Assembly: GCF_017349315.1 (NCBI RefSeq) | Contig: NZ_JAFMPP010000011.1 | Span: 62,001-126,000, forward strand | DNA length: 64,000 nt | Source of the DNA: Jiella flava | GTDB taxonomy: Bacteria > Pseudomonadota > Alphaproteobacteria > Rhizobiales > Rhizobiaceae | Direction: 5' to 3' | The notes under the pieces: generated by a model | The model's database searches: none | What the model was told of the DNA's origin: nothing | The model's input: only the letters and a program-made list of their open reading frames with translations | Shown here: positions 1-9,207 of the stretch, one piece after another | How positions within the stretch are numbered: the first letter of the stretch is position 1 | Layout: each line of letters opens with the position of its first letter | Made by a program: the position numbers and the translations under genes

Positions 1-312
1 TCCTCCAATTCCAAGCGTCTCGTCGAAGTTGCCGAGCGGGCCGGCTCGACCCGCGGCGTGCTCGTCCAGGGCCCGCAGGACATTCCCTTCGACGTGCTCG
101 GAACTAAAGATTGCGTGGTCGGCATGTCGGCCGGTGCCTCGGCGCCGGAGGTGCTGGTCGATGCGATCATCACGGCCCTGAAAGAGCGGTTCACGGTCTC
201 GATCGAACTCGTCCAGACCGCTGAAGAAAACGAGAATTTTCCCGTTATGCGCACTTTGCGCGACGTTCCTCTGACGGGCGCCGACATGGCCTTCGTCAAT
301 GGTGAAGGCTGA
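1..312 (+). CDS. ispH: 4-hydroxy-3-methylbut-2-enyl diphosphate reductase, C-terminal part
   Basis: The frame is open from base 1 and encodes the last 103 residues of IspH/LytB; the start lies outside the window. The family is an iron-sulfur enzyme that makes IPP and DMAPP in the last step of the MEP isoprenoid pathway. The fragment opens with SSNSKRLVEVAE, the family's substrate-diphosphate-binding SSNS region, and continues with the GASAPE motif and the conserved C-terminal helix. The catalytic cysteines other than any near this end are not visible. thrB starts 6 bases after the stop, so the two are probably co-transcribed. Confidence 0.93.
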   Translation, partial: SSNSKRLVEVAERAGSTRGVLVQGPQDIPFDVLGTKDCVVGMSAGASAPEVLVDAIITALKERFTVSIELVQTAEENENFPVMRTLRDVPLTGADMAFVNGEG

Positions 313-318
313 ACCCGC

Positions 319-1308
319 GTGGCCGTCTATACCGATGTGACCGAGCCGCAGCTTGCGGCCTTTCTCGCGCGCTACGATCTCGGCGCATTGTCAAGCTACA
401 AGGGCATTGCGGAGGGGGTGGAGAACTCCAACTTCCTGTTACGCACCACCACCGGCACGTTCATTCTCACGCTCTATGAAAAGCGGGTCGATCGTGGTGA
501 CCTGCCGTTCTTCGTCGGCCTGATGGAGCATCTGGCCGAACGCGGCCTGTCCTGCCCGCTGCCGGTCCATGATCGCGAGGGCAACACGCTCGGCGAATTG
601 GCCGGGCGGCCGGCGGCGATCTTTACCTTTCTCGACGGGATGTGGACGCGGCGGCCGAGCCCGGAGAACTGCCGGGCGCTCGGCGGCGCGCTCGCCCGCA
701 TGCACGAGGCGGCGGCGAGCTTTCCGCTCACCCGCCGCAACGGCCTTTCGCCGCAGGACTGGCGGCCGCTCTATGAAAGCTGCGGCGGCGGCGGCGATAC
801 GGTCGAGCCGGGATTGTCGGCCGAGATCGAGGCGGACCTCGCCGATCTGGAAGCCCGCTGGCCGACCGACTTGCCGAGCGGGATCATCCATGCCGATCTC
901 TTCCCCGACAACGTCTTCTTCCTGGCCGGCGAGCTGTCCGGCCTCATCGACTTCTATTTCGCCTGCACCGATCTGCTCGCCTACGACCTTGCGATCACGC
1001 TCTGTGCCTGGTGCTTCGAGCCCGACGGCAGCTACAACGTCACCAAGGGGCGGGCGCTGATCGCCGGTTATGCCGATGTCAGGCGGCTGCAGCCGGCGGA
1101 ATATCGCAGCCTGCCGCTTTTGTGCCGCGGCGCCTCGATGCGCTTCCTGCTGACGCGGCTTTACGACTGGCTGAATGTGCCGGACGATTCCTTCGTCACC
1201 AAGAAGGATCCGCGGGAATATCTGAAGAAGCTGCGCTTTCATCGCAGCATCCGCGACACGGCGGAATACGGTCTGGAAGCGGCCCGGGTGACGAAAGGAC
1301 GAGCATGA
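319..1308 (+). CDS. thrB: homoserine kinase, APH-fold type (ThrB type II)
   Basis: Encodes 329 residues, starting at GTG 319. The family phosphorylates homoserine with ATP in threonine synthesis. The protein has the aminoglycoside-phosphotransferase fold rather than the GHMP fold of enteric ThrB: a start reading MAVYTDVT, a glycine-poor nucleotide loop around residues 28-40 ([14 protein letters not shown]), the catalytic-loop motif HADLFPDN at residues 191-198, and the metal-binding Asp211 in LIDFYF. Its length fits the family. The ispH-thrB-rnhA order is common in Hyphomicrobiales. The stop overlaps the rnhA start by 4 bases, which suggests translational coupling. Confidence 0.93.
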   Translation: MAVYTDVTEPQLAAFLARYDLGALSSYKGIAEGVENSNFLLRTTTGTFILTLYEKRVDRGDLPFFVGLMEHLAERGLSCPLPVHDREGNTLGELAGRPAAIFTFLDGMWTRRPSPENCRALGGALARMHEAAASFPLTRRNGLSPQDWRPLYESCGGGGDTVEPGLSAEIEADLADLEARWPTDLPSGIIHADLFPDNVFFLAGELSGLIDFYFACTDLLAYDLAITLCAWCFEPDGSYNVTKGRALIAGYADVRRLQPAEYRSLPLLCRGASMRFLLTRLYDWLNVPDDSFVTKKDPREYLKKLRFHRSIRDTAEYGLEAARVTKGRA

Positions 1309-1766
1309 GCGAGCGGGTCGAGATTTTCACCGACGGCGCCTGTTCCGGCAATCCGGGGCCGGGCGGTTGGGGAGCGATCCTGCGCTATCAGGGAAATGAG
1401 AAGGAGCTGGCCGGCGGCGAGGCCGACACCACCAACAACCGGATGGAGCTGACCGCCGCGATCAAGGCGCTGCAGGCCCTCAAACGCGCCTGCGCCGTCG
1501 ATCTTTATTCCGATTCCTCCTATTTGCGCGACGGCATCACCAAGTGGATCCATGGCTGGAAGCGCAAGGGCTGGAAGACCGCCGATGGCAAGCCGGTGAA
1601 GAATGCCGAGCTGTGGCAGGCCTTGGAGGCGGAAAAGGGCCGCCACGACGTCGCCTTCCACTGGGTGCGCGGTCATGCCGGCCATGAAGAGAACGAGCGC
1701 GCCGACGCGTTGGCCCGGGCGGGTATGGAGCCGTTCAAGAAAAACCGCGGCGCGCGAGCGGGGTGA
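1305..1766 (+). CDS. rnhA: ribonuclease HI
   Basis: Encodes 153 residues, the usual length for bacterial RNase HI, which cuts the RNA strand of RNA-DNA hybrids such as R-loops and Okazaki primers. The four carboxylates of the active site are in place: Asp10 in [15 protein letters not shown], Glu48 in NRMELTAA, Asp70 in LYSDSSYL and Asp134 in ERADALA, with His124 in the flexible loop. The ATG overlaps the thrB stop in ATGA. A small membrane-protein gene follows after 3 bases. There is nothing atypical in it. Confidence 0.96.
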   Translation: MSERVEIFTDGACSGNPGPGGWGAILRYQGNEKELAGGEADTTNNRMELTAAIKALQALKRACAVDLYSDSSYLRDGITKWIHGWKRKGWKTADGKPVKNAELWQALEAEKGRHDVAFHWVRGHAGHEENERADALARAGMEPFKKNRGARAG

Positions 1767-1769
1767 GCC

Positions 1770-2051
1770 ATGGTGCTGCCGACCGAAGACGATCTCAGCC
1801 CGGTCGCGCCGCCCGGTGATAAAGAAGCCGACCGCGAGGTCGCCAAGCTCACCGCGGCGTTCCTCAACGGTCTGGCGGTCGGCCTTGCCATCGTCGGCGG
1901 CGTCGCGCCGATCTTCAATTCCATGTACGCTGCTCGCAAATCGTCTTTCAGCTGGTGGCAGTTGGCCTCGATCAGCATCGTTTGCTTGATCGCATCCGCT
2001 GCCATACATCTTGCAACGAGAGCCTATCTCAGACGAGAGTTGCGGCGATGA
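1770..2051 (+). CDS. small two-helix membrane protein, unknown function
   Basis: Encodes 93 residues. A short acidic and proline-rich N-terminus is followed by two predicted membrane helices at about residues 28-50 and 63-82 and an Arg-rich C-terminus (RAYLRRELRR) that would sit in the cytoplasm by the positive-inside rule. I do not recognise the family. It begins 3 bases after the rnhA stop, and its own stop overlaps the start of a 31-residue membrane microprotein in ATGA, so all three are likely translated from one message. It could be a small accessory or assembly factor; no function can be assigned. Confidence 0.7.
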   Translation: MVLPTEDDLSPVAPPGDKEADREVAKLTAAFLNGLAVGLAIVGGVAPIFNSMYAARKSSFSWWQLASISIVCLIASAAIHLATRAYLRRELRR

Positions 2052-2143
2052 GCAATTTCGATTTTTTTCTGGCGCTGGCAGGGCCGATCGGCGTGACTCT
2101 GCTCGCCTTCGCGACCCTGTATTTCGTCAACAGTCCACGATAA
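2048..2143 (+). CDS. 31-residue single-helix membrane microprotein
   Basis: A very short frame coupled to the upstream gene through an ATGA overlap. The peptide begins MSNFDFFLALAGPIG and is almost entirely one hydrophobic helix (about residues 5-26) ending in a short polar tail (NSPR). The coupling to a two-helix protein, with no room for an independent start site, makes it more credible than a random short frame. Such pairs are sometimes subunits of small membrane complexes, but that is inference. The family is unknown. Confidence 0.5.
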   Translation: MSNFDFFLALAGPIGVTLLAFATLYFVNSPR

Positions 2144-2303
2144 GCGCGATCGCGCGAAGGCCGCGAGACTCGACAGATGGCGCGCTAAGCGCTGTGCTGG
2201 GCCTCTTCGGTCGTGCCGTGACCTTGCCGCTCGGTCATCTTATCCTCTGCCGGCGGTGTCCCGTGCCCCCCGGCCGATCCTCCGTCGAAAGGACTTTGAA
2301 GCC

Positions 2304-3341
2304 ATGAATCTCGATCTGTTGAAGCGCCTTTGCGAAACCCCCGGCGTGCCGGGTCGCGAACACCGGGTGAGGGCGCTGATCGAGGAGCAGGCCAAAGGCC
2401 TTTTCGACGAAATTCGCACCGATGCGCTGGGTTCGCTGATCTGCACCCGCAAGGGCAAGGGCGACAAGCCGCAAAAGCTGCTCCTGCTTTGCCACATGGA
2501 CGAGATCGGCTTTCTCGTCAGCCACATCACCGACAAGGGCTTCGTCCATGTCGACCCGGTCGGCGGCTTTGATCCGCGCAATCTGTTCTCGCGCCGCGTG
2601 CTGGTGTGCACCGACAACGGCGACATCAAGGGCGTGATGAACGCCGAGGGCAAGCCGATCCATATCCAGTCGCCCGAAGAGCGCAAGAAGATGCCGGAGC
2701 CGAACCAGTTCGTCATCGATACCGGGCTCGGCGCTGCCGCCAAGGACAAGATCAAGATCGGCGATTACGTCGTGATGAACGAGCCGTTCGAAGAGATGGG
2801 CGAAAAGATCGTCTCCAAGGCGCTCGACAACCGCATCGCCTGCTGGCTCGGCCTTGAGGCCGTGCGCAAGCTGGTCGAGAGCGAGGACAGCCACGACTGC
2901 GAGCTGACGGTCGCCTTCACCGCCCAGGAAGAGGTCGGGCTGCGCGGCGCCAAGACCGCCTCCTTCGGCGTTGCCCCGGACATCGTCATCGGCGTCGATA
3001 CGACGCTTGCCTGCGACACGCCGGGCGTGCCGGAAAAGGACCGCACGACAGTGCAGGGCGAGGGCTTCGGCCTGCATATCAAGGACGGCTCCTTCATTGC
3101 CGATATCGGGCTCGTCAAGGAGATCGAGGCGCTGGCTGGGGAGAAGAAGATCGCCTGTCAGCGCACCATCCTGGCGCGCGGCGGCCAGGATGGCGCAGCC
3201 GGCCAGCAGGCCGGCGCCGGCGCCCGGGCGGTCGGCATCGTCGTCGGCACACGCTACATCCACACCGTCGCCGAAATGATCGACACCCGCGATCTGAAGG
3301 CCGCGCGCAAGATCCTGACCGCCTTCATCGCGGCCCATTGA
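2304..3341 (+). CDS. M42 family metallopeptidase (FrvX / glutamyl aminopeptidase-like)
   Basis: Encodes 345 residues, a normal length for M42 tetrahedral aminopeptidases, which are two-metal exopeptidases that trim oligopeptides in the cytoplasm. Every expected metal and catalytic residue is seen: His64 in CHMDEIGF, Asp175 in ALDNRIA, Glu209-Glu210 in AQEEVGLRG, Asp232 in GVDTTLA and His320 in RYIHTVAE. ATG 2304 is preceded by a GAAAGGA ribosome site at 2287-2293. A 160-base gap separates it from the microprotein gene, so it may have its own promoter. It is distinct from the second M42 gene at 15785-16939. Confidence 0.9.
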   Translation: MNLDLLKRLCETPGVPGREHRVRALIEEQAKGLFDEIRTDALGSLICTRKGKGDKPQKLLLLCHMDEIGFLVSHITDKGFVHVDPVGGFDPRNLFSRRVLVCTDNGDIKGVMNAEGKPIHIQSPEERKKMPEPNQFVIDTGLGAAAKDKIKIGDYVVMNEPFEEMGEKIVSKALDNRIACWLGLEAVRKLVESEDSHDCELTVAFTAQEEVGLRGAKTASFGVAPDIVIGVDTTLACDTPGVPEKDRTTVQGEGFGLHIKDGSFIADIGLVKEIEALAGEKKIACQRTILARGGQDGAAGQQAGAGARAVGIVVGTRYIHTVAEMIDTRDLKAARKILTAFIAAH

Positions 3342-3507
3342 GGCGTCGGCCGGTCCGGCGGTCCGGGTCCATGCCGAGATAGGCGACGATCAGGCGCACG
3401 AGCTCGCTCTGCAGGGCCGGGGCCTTGATCGTGTCCCGGCGGACGGCGTTGTGAATGACGCCGTCGATCGCGTCGGAGAGCATTTCGGTGCGGCTGATAG
3501 GGCGCAT
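3325..3507 (-). CDS. small conserved-looking protein, unknown function
   Basis: Encodes 60 residues beginning MRPISRTEMLSDAIDG, a mixed-charge, probably soluble and helical protein with no membrane segment. It ends inside the last 17 bases of the convergent M42 peptidase gene and starts 54 bases beyond the end of the peptidase gene at 3561-5666. Composition looks like protein rather than shadow translation (balanced hydrophobics, no Arg/Pro/Ala-only runs). I do not recognise it. It could be co-transcribed with the upstream prolyl-oligopeptidase gene on the same strand. Confidence 0.45.
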   Translation of the reverse strand: MRPISRTEMLSDAIDGVIHNAVRRDTIKAPALQSELVRLIVAYLGMDPDRRTGRRLNGPR

Positions 3508-3560
3508 CCCCCGACCTCGACAAAGTTTGCCGGCTTATAATGCCGCGCGTCGGGCCGCGC

Positions 3561-5666
3561 TCAGCCGGCTTTGCCCATCAGCTTCAGCGCGAAGGCATAG
3601 ATATAGGCGACCTCTTCGAGCTTGGAGAAGCGGCCCGAGGCGCCGGCATGGCCCGAGTCCATGTTGGTGCGCAGGAGCACCGGATTGTCGTCGGTCTTCT
3701 TCTCGCGCAGCCGCGCCACCCATTTCGCCGGCTCCCAATAGGTCACCCGCGGGTCGGTCAGGCCGGCGAGCGCCAGGATCGGCGGATAGGCCTGGGCCTT
3801 GATGTTGTCGTAAGGCGAATAGGAGGCGATCGTTGCGTAATCCTCGCCCGACAGGATCGGGTTGCCCCATTCCGGCCACTCCGGCGGGGTCAGCGGCAGC
3901 GTGTCGTCGAGCATGGTGTTGAGGACGTCGACGAAGGGCACGACGGCGACGATGCCGCCGAATTTCTCCGGTGCCATATTGGCGACGGCGCCCATCAGCA
4001 TGCCGCCGGCCGAGCCGCCCTCGGCGACGATCCGCTCGTAAGTCGTGAAACCTTCCGCCACCAGATGATCGGCAGCGGCGATGAAGTCGGTGAAGGTGTT
4101 CGCCTTGTTGTGCCGGCGCCCGGCGTCGTACCAGCGAAAGCCCTTGTCCTTCCCGCCGCGAATATGGGCGATGGCATAGACGAAGCCGCGGTCGACCAGC
4201 GACAGGATGTTGGTGTTGAAACTCGCCGGAATGGTGATCCCGTAGGAGCCGTAGCCGTAGAGCAGGCAGGGGGCCGAACCGTCGAGAGCGACATCCTTGT
4301 GATACAGCAGCGACACTGGCACCAGCTCGCCGTCCTTGGCGGGGGCGAAGATGCGCCGTGTCACATAGGCCTCGGGATCGTGGCCGGAGGGAATCTCCTG
4401 GGTCTTCAGCAGCTGGCGCGCGCGGGTCTCGACATCGTATTCGAAGGTCTGCGACGGTGTCGTCAGCGACGAATAGGAAAAGCGGATCGTCGTCGTGTCG
4501 AACTCATAAGTGCCCGACAGGCCGAGCGAATAGGCCTCTTCCTCGAAGGCGATCGCATGCTCGGCGCCGTCCGACAGGCGCTTGATGACGATTTGCGGCA
4601 GTCCGTCGCGGCGCTCCAGCCAGACCAGATGGTTCTTCAGGACAAAATGGCTGAGCAGCAGCCGGCCGTCTTCATGCGGGACGAAGTCGGTCCATTCACC
4701 GCGACCGACGGCGTCGATCGGTGCGGTGACGATCTTGTAGTCGTGCGCGCCGTCGGCGTTGGTGCGGATGTAAAGCCGGCCGCCGCCCTCGTCGACATCG
4801 TATTCGACGCCGGTCTCGCGCTCGGCGAGAAGCCGCGGTTCGGCCGCTGGGTTGGCCGCCGGGATCAGCCAGGACTCGGAGGTCTCGTGGTCGTGGATGT
4901 CGATCACCACGAACTCGTCCGACTGGGTCTTGCCGACGCCCATGAAGAAGCCCGCGTCGGTCTCCTCATAGATCAGCGTGTCGCTCGCCGGATCGGTGCC
5001 GAGCTTGTGATAGAAGACCCGGCTCGGCCGGTGATTGGCGTCGAGCCGGGTGTAGAAGACGCCATTCGAGCGGGCCGACCAGACGCCGCCGCCGCCGGTA
5101 TCCTCGATGCTCTCGTCGAGATCTCGGCCGCTGTCGAGATCGCGGATCTTAAGCGTGTAGAATTCCGAGCCCTTGTCGTCATAGGCCCAGGCGAGCCAGC
5201 GGTGGTCGCCGGAATGGCTGGCGCCACCGAGCGAGAAATAGGCCCGCTCGGCCGCCTCGGTCTCGGCGTCGAGCAGCACCGTCTCGGCGCCGCCCTCGCG
5301 CGGCTGGCGCACGAAGCGCGGATATTCGGCGCCAGTCTGATAGGCGATGCCGTAGGCGAAGGGCCCATCCGGGGCGGGAACCGACGAATCGTCTTCCTTG
5401 ATTTTCCCGCGCATCTCCTTGATCAGCGCCGCGCGCAGCCCCTCGGTGCCGGCCATGACGGCTTTTTGATAGGCGTTCTCGGCTTCGAGATGGGTGCGGA
5501 TGGCCGGATCCAGAACCGCCGTGTCCTTGAACACCTCCTGCCAGTTCGGCGCCCGCAACCAGGCATAGGGATCGATCCGTTCGTGGCCGTGCCGGTTTTC
5601 CGTCGTCGGACGTTGCTCGGGCAGGGGCGCTTGCGGACGATGGGCGGAGCGGTCGAAAGGTTTCAT
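3561..5666 (-). CDS. ptrB: S9A family peptidase, oligopeptidase B-like
   Basis: Encodes 701 residues in the prolyl oligopeptidase family, serine peptidases that cut short peptides; the oligopeptidase B branch prefers basic residues at P1. An N-terminal seven-bladed propeller (about residues 70-420) is followed by an alpha/beta-hydrolase domain. The triad is visible: Ser552 in EGGSAGGML, Asp638 in LTDPRVTY and His673 in SGHAGASG. The frame is open upstream to 5897, but that part is Arg/Pro-rich and not family-like, while ATG 5666 opens a normal N-terminus (MKPFDRSAHRP). There is no signal peptide, so it is cytoplasmic. It is divergent from mrpA. Confidence 0.87.
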   Translation of the reverse strand: MKPFDRSAHRPQAPLPEQRPTTENRHGHERIDPYAWLRAPNWQEVFKDTAVLDPAIRTHLEAENAYQKAVMAGTEGLRAALIKEMRGKIKEDDSSVPAPDGPFAYGIAYQTGAEYPRFVRQPREGGAETVLLDAETEAAERAYFSLGGASHSGDHRWLAWAYDDKGSEFYTLKIRDLDSGRDLDESIEDTGGGGVWSARSNGVFYTRLDANHRPSRVFYHKLGTDPASDTLIYEETDAGFFMGVGKTQSDEFVVIDIHDHETSESWLIPAANPAAEPRLLAERETGVEYDVDEGGGRLYIRTNADGAHDYKIVTAPIDAVGRGEWTDFVPHEDGRLLLSHFVLKNHLVWLERRDGLPQIVIKRLSDGAEHAIAFEEEAYSLGLSGTYEFDTTTIRFSYSSLTTPSQTFEYDVETRARQLLKTQEIPSGHDPEAYVTRRIFAPAKDGELVPVSLLYHKDVALDGSAPCLLYGYGSYGITIPASFNTNILSLVDRGFVYAIAHIRGGKDKGFRWYDAGRRHNKANTFTDFIAAADHLVAEGFTTYERIVAEGGSAGGMLMGAVANMAPEKFGGIVAVVPFVDVLNTMLDDTLPLTPPEWPEWGNPILSGEDYATIASYSPYDNIKAQAYPPILALAGLTDPRVTYWEPAKWVARLREKKTDDNPVLLRTNMDSGHAGASGRFSKLEEVAYIYAFALKLMGKAG

Positions 5667-6047
5667 GAGCGCAAGCTTTCCAAGCGTTTCGTTCGATGGT
5701 CTGGACCAACGGCCGATGGCCAGCTGCCGTGCATCCTGCGGCAAGATCGGAACCGATCGTTGCGATCGGGGTGTCCGCGATCTCCCGCGAAGCGGCGGGC
5801 GACGGAAAATTGAGGTCCGTGGCGCTTCGTGATGATCGATCGATCGTCGCGAAGGCAACTTGACGCCGCAGGTAGGCGGTTCCGCGCGCCGGCGCAAGCG
5901 TGTGGAAGATGACCGATTGCAAAACCTTTTGGTCGACGCCGATTGCTGCAGGGCAATCCTTGCCGCGGCCGGGATCGCTTCTTATAGAACGAGGGAGGGG
6001 AGTGCGGCTCGGCCACGCCTCGACGACGTGAAGGACAAGGGCGGGGA
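5667..6047. other. divergent intergenic region, S9 peptidase / mrp operon
   Basis: This 381-base stretch without a convincing gene separates two divergent transcription units. Its right part holds a good sigma-70-type promoter for mrp (listed separately). The left part has short direct and inverted GATCGATC-type runs near 5833-5845 but no clear promoter for the minus strand. Confidence 0.6.
5960..5988 (+). promoter_or_regulatory. predicted promoter of the mrp operon
   Basis: TTGCCG at 5960-5965 and TATAGA at 5983-5988 are separated by exactly 17 bases, close to the sigma-70 consensus. Transcription would start near 5995 and leave a leader of about 50 bases before mrpA. A GAGGGAGGGG run follows at about 5991-6000. 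Confidence 0.5.
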
Positions 6048-8408
6048 ATGGCGCAAATCGAGGCGACGACCGGAGGAACACTGGCCCTTGCCCTGCCATT
6101 CATCGCTGCGGCGCTCGCGCCGATCTTCAAGCGGCTGTTCAAGCATCACGCGGCCTGGATCCTGGCGCTGGCGCCGGCCCTTGCCTTCGCAATCCTTTTT
6201 TCTTTTCTTCCAAGCATCGCCAATGGTGGCGTCATCCAGTTCGGCTATGACTGGATCCCGGCCTTCGACATCCGCTTTTCCTTTCGCATCGACGGTCTCG
6301 CCTCGACCTTCGCGCTCTTGATCACCGGCATCGGCACGCTGATCGTCCTTTACTCCGGCGGCTATCTCCAGGGCCATCGCGATCAGGAGCGGTTCTTCTC
6401 CTTCATCTTGATGTTCATGGGCTCGATGCTCGGCCTGGTGCTCGCCGACGATCTGATGACCCTGTTCGTCTATTGGGAGTTGACCTCGATCACCTCCTTC
6501 CTGTTGATCGGCTTCGACCATGACCGTGAAAAGGCCCGCCGCGGCGCGATCCAGGCCTTGGCGATCACCGGCGGCGGCGGTCTGGCGCTGCTTGCCGGCT
6601 TTATTCTCATTCGCGAACTGGCGGGCTTCAACTCGATGTCCGAAATTCTCGCGGCCGGCGACGCGCTGCGCACCAGCCCCTATTACACCGCGATCTTCTT
6701 TCTCGTGCTCGCCGGCGCCTTCACCAAATCGGCGCAGATGCCGTTCCATGTCTGGCTGCCCAATGCCATGGAGGCGCCGACTCCGGTCTCGGCCTATCTG
6801 CATTCGGCGACGATGGTGAAGGCCGGCGTCTATCTCCTCTTGCGCATGCAGCCGGCCCTCGGCGACACGGCGCTGTGGACGACCATCCTGCCGATCTTCG
6901 GCGCGGTCACGCTGGTCATGGGTGCGCTTTTGGCGGTGCGCGCCACCGATATCAAGATCACGCTCGCCTATACGACCGTGTCCTCGCTCGGCCTTCTGGT
7001 CATGCTGATCGGCGTCGGCACCGAAGGCGCGATCGAGGGCGCGGTGCTCTATCTGATCGCCCATTCGCTGTTCAAGGGCGGGCTGTTCATGGTCGCCGGC
7101 TCTGTCGATCACGGCGCCCATACCCGCGAGATCGATCGGCTCGGCGGTCTGGCGAAACATATGCCGATCACCTTTGTCGCCGCGCTTTTCTGCGCGTTCT
7201 CCATGGGCGGTGTGACGCCCTTTATCGGCTTCCTCGCCAAGGAGACGCTCTATCACGCCCTCGAACAGGGCGACGCTTATCACGTCGCGCTGATGGCATC
7301 GGCGATCCTCGGCAACGCCTTGATGTTCGCCGCCGCCTTCATCGTTGCGCTGAAACCCTTTGTCGGCAAGCTGCCGGCGGCGATCCACCATCCCCATGAG
7401 GGGGCGCTGACGATCTGGCTGGGGCCGATCGTGCTCGGGGCGCTGAGTCTTCTCGGCGCTCTCTTCTACGGAACGTATCACAGCCTGTTTTCGAGCCCGA
7501 TGGCGAGCGCTGCGATCGGCAAACCGGTGGCGATCGACATCGGCTGGATGCCGCATCTCAATCTCGCCTTCGCGCTTTCGATGGCAACCATCGCGCTCGG
7601 CATTGCGATCTATCTCGGTTCGAACGGCCTGCGCCGCGCCACCAATCGCGTTCTCGACGCCATCGGCTGGGGGCCCGATCGCGGCTTCGATCAGGCGATG
7701 CGCGGCCTGTTGCGCGTTTCGTTCTGGATCACCCGCCGGCTGCAGTCCGGCCGGCTCGACTACTACATGACCGTCACGGTGATCGCGATGGTCGCGGCGC
7801 TGTTCGTGCCGATGATCGTCGGCAAGGCGCTGCCGGTCGCGCCCGAAATGCCGCAGCTGCGCTTTTACGAATGGCTCGTCCTGGTGCTGATCCTCGTCGG
7901 CATCGTCGCCGTGGTGATCGCCAAGAACCGGCTGACGGCGATCGTCTCGCTCGGCATTCAGGGCTTCGCCGTCGCGCTGATCTTCATGCTGCTCGGCGCG
8001 CCGGATCTCTCCTTCACCCAGTTCATGGTCGAGACCCTGTCGGTGGTGATCCTGGCGCTGGTGATGACCCGTTTGAAGCTGTCGCCGGCCGATCACCGGC
8101 CGTGGCGCGAGACGCTGCCGGATGCGGCGATCGCGGCGGCCGGCGGGGCCGGTTTCGGCCTCTTCCTGCTGTCGATCACCCAGCGGCCCTTCGACCCGCT
8201 GCTGTCGAGCTTCTTCGAGCGTTACAGCTACGCCATCGCCCACGGCCACAACATCGTCAACGTCATCATCGTCGATTTCCGCGGCGTCGACACGATGGGC
8301 GAGATCGCCGTCGTGATGACCACCGGCCTCGCCGTTCTGGCGCTGATCCGCATTCGGGTGGCCAAGCGCAATCGGCCGCTCCCCGATCCGACGGAGGCGA
8401 CGCCATGA
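6048..8408 (+). CDS. mrpA: Mrp Na+(K+)/H+ antiporter subunit A
   Basis: Encodes 786 residues, the large subunit of the multi-subunit Mrp/Pha/Mnh antiporter, which exchanges external protons for internal Na+ or K+ across the inner membrane. The N-terminal half is a complex-I NuoL-like proton channel with the paired charged residues Glu144 in YWELTSI and Lys227 in [14 protein letters not shown]. After about residue 570 come the extra helices (DUF4040/MBH type) found only in MrpA. It is the first gene of seven that overlap or nearly touch. ATG 6048 follows a GGCGGGG ribosome site. Confidence 0.93.
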   Translation: MAQIEATTGGTLALALPFIAAALAPIFKRLFKHHAAWILALAPALAFAILFSFLPSIANGGVIQFGYDWIPAFDIRFSFRIDGLASTFALLITGIGTLIVLYSGGYLQGHRDQERFFSFILMFMGSMLGLVLADDLMTLFVYWELTSITSFLLIGFDHDREKARRGAIQALAITGGGGLALLAGFILIRELAGFNSMSEILAAGDALRTSPYYTAIFFLVLAGAFTKSAQMPFHVWLPNAMEAPTPVSAYLHSATMVKAGVYLLLRMQPALGDTALWTTILPIFGAVTLVMGALLAVRATDIKITLAYTTVSSLGLLVMLIGVGTEGAIEGAVLYLIAHSLFKGGLFMVAGSVDHGAHTREIDRLGGLAKHMPITFVAALFCAFSMGGVTPFIGFLAKETLYHALEQGDAYHVALMASAILGNALMFAAAFIVALKPFVGKLPAAIHHPHEGALTIWLGPIVLGALSLLGALFYGTYHSLFSSPMASAAIGKPVAIDIGWMPHLNLAFALSMATIALGIAIYLGSNGLRRATNRVLDAIGWGPDRGFDQAMRGLLRVSFWITRRLQSGRLDYYMTVTVIAMVAALFVPMIVGKALPVAPEMPQLRFYEWLVLVLILVGIVAVVIAKNRLTAIVSLGIQGFAVALIFMLLGAPDLSFTQFMVETLSVVILALVMTRLKLSPADHRPWRETLPDAAIAAAGGAGFGLFLLSITQRPFDPLLSSFFERYSYAIAHGHNIVNVIIVDFRGVDTMGEIAVVMTTGLAVLALIRIRVAKRNRPLPDPTEATP

Positions 8409-8824
8409 GGACGATCATCTTCCGCTTCACGGCGCCCTATCTCACCGCCTTGATGCTGTTGTTCTCGATCTTCGTGCTTCTGCGCGGCCACAACGAGCCG
8501 GGCGGCGGCTTCATCGGCGGGCTGATCGCTGCCTCGGCCTTTGCGATCTACGGCATTGCCTGCGGCGTCGCGCCGGTGCGCCGGGCGCTCTATTTCCATC
8601 CGATGGCGATTGCCGCGGCGGGGCTGTGCTTTGCTGTTGCCGCCGGTATCGTCTCGATCTTTGCCGGCACCGGCTTCATGACCGGCTTGTGGGTGTTTCC
8701 AAAGATTTTCGGCACCGAGGTCGCGCTGTCGACGCCGATGCTGTTCGATATCGGGGTCTATCTGGTCGTCGTCGGCGGCATCAGCGCCATTGCCCTCGCC
8801 CTCGAGGAACGGGAGAGCGATTGA
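8405..8824 (+). CDS. mrpB: Mrp antiporter subunit B
   Basis: Encodes 139 residues with four hydrophobic helices. The family signature [13 protein letters not shown] is at about residues 25-37, and the protein ends in a short acidic tail. MrpB packs against the C-terminal MrpA helices in the antiporter. It overlaps the mrpA stop by 4 bases (ATGA) and shares its last base with the mrpC start, which suggests strict stoichiometric translation. Confidence 0.92.
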   Translation: MRTIIFRFTAPYLTALMLLFSIFVLLRGHNEPGGGFIGGLIAASAFAIYGIACGVAPVRRALYFHPMAIAAAGLCFAVAAGIVSIFAGTGFMTGLWVFPKIFGTEVALSTPMLFDIGVYLVVVGGISAIALALEERESD

Positions 8825-9201
8825 TGGAAACCGCCCTCAGCGTCGTCGTCGGCTGCCTCTTCGCCGTCGCCCTTTATCTGCTTCTGTCCAAGCACATCAT
8901 CCGCATGCTGCTCGGCGTGGTGCTGCTCGGCAATGCGGTGAACATTTTGATCTTCACCGCCGGGCGGGTCGCCTCGGTGGCGCCGCCGCTGGTGCCGAAG
9001 GGGGCCGAAATGCCGCTGTCGGCGGTCGCCAATCCGTTGCCCCAGGCGCTGATCCTGACGGCGATCGTCATCTCCTTTTCCTTCTTCGCCTTCCTCCTGG
9101 TGCTCGCCTATCGCGCTTATCAGGATCTCGGCACCGACGACACCGACCAGATGCGGGTTGCCGAGCCCGAGAACGACGGCCTGCCGCCGCTGGGATACTG
9201 A
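8824..9201 (+). CDS. mrpC: Mrp antiporter subunit C (NuoK-like)
   Basis: Encodes 125 residues. This is a three-helix protein homologous to complex I subunit NuoK, with LLGVVLLGNAVNILIF in helix 2 and PLPQALILTAIVISFS in helix 3, both family hallmarks. It takes part in the ion path of the Mrp complex. The cytoplasmic tail (LGTDDTDQMRVAEPEN) is acidic. Its first base is the last base of the mrpB stop. Confidence 0.92.
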   Translation: METALSVVVGCLFAVALYLLLSKHIIRMLLGVVLLGNAVNILIFTAGRVASVAPPLVPKGAEMPLSAVANPLPQALILTAIVISFSFFAFLLVLAYRAYQDLGTDDTDQMRVAEPENDGLPPLGY

Positions 9202-9207
9202 CGTTTC

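Noticed and set aside
3540-5813. Very long open frame on the plus strand opposite the S9 peptidase gene
   Set aside because: Composition is Arg/Gly/Val-rich with no domain, while the minus strand carries complete family motifs and a catalytic triad. This is a GC-rich antisense shadow.
5982-8249. 755-codon open frame antisense to mrpA
   Set aside because: His/Asp/Arg/Gln-rich translation with no domain; the plus strand has the full MrpA sequence.
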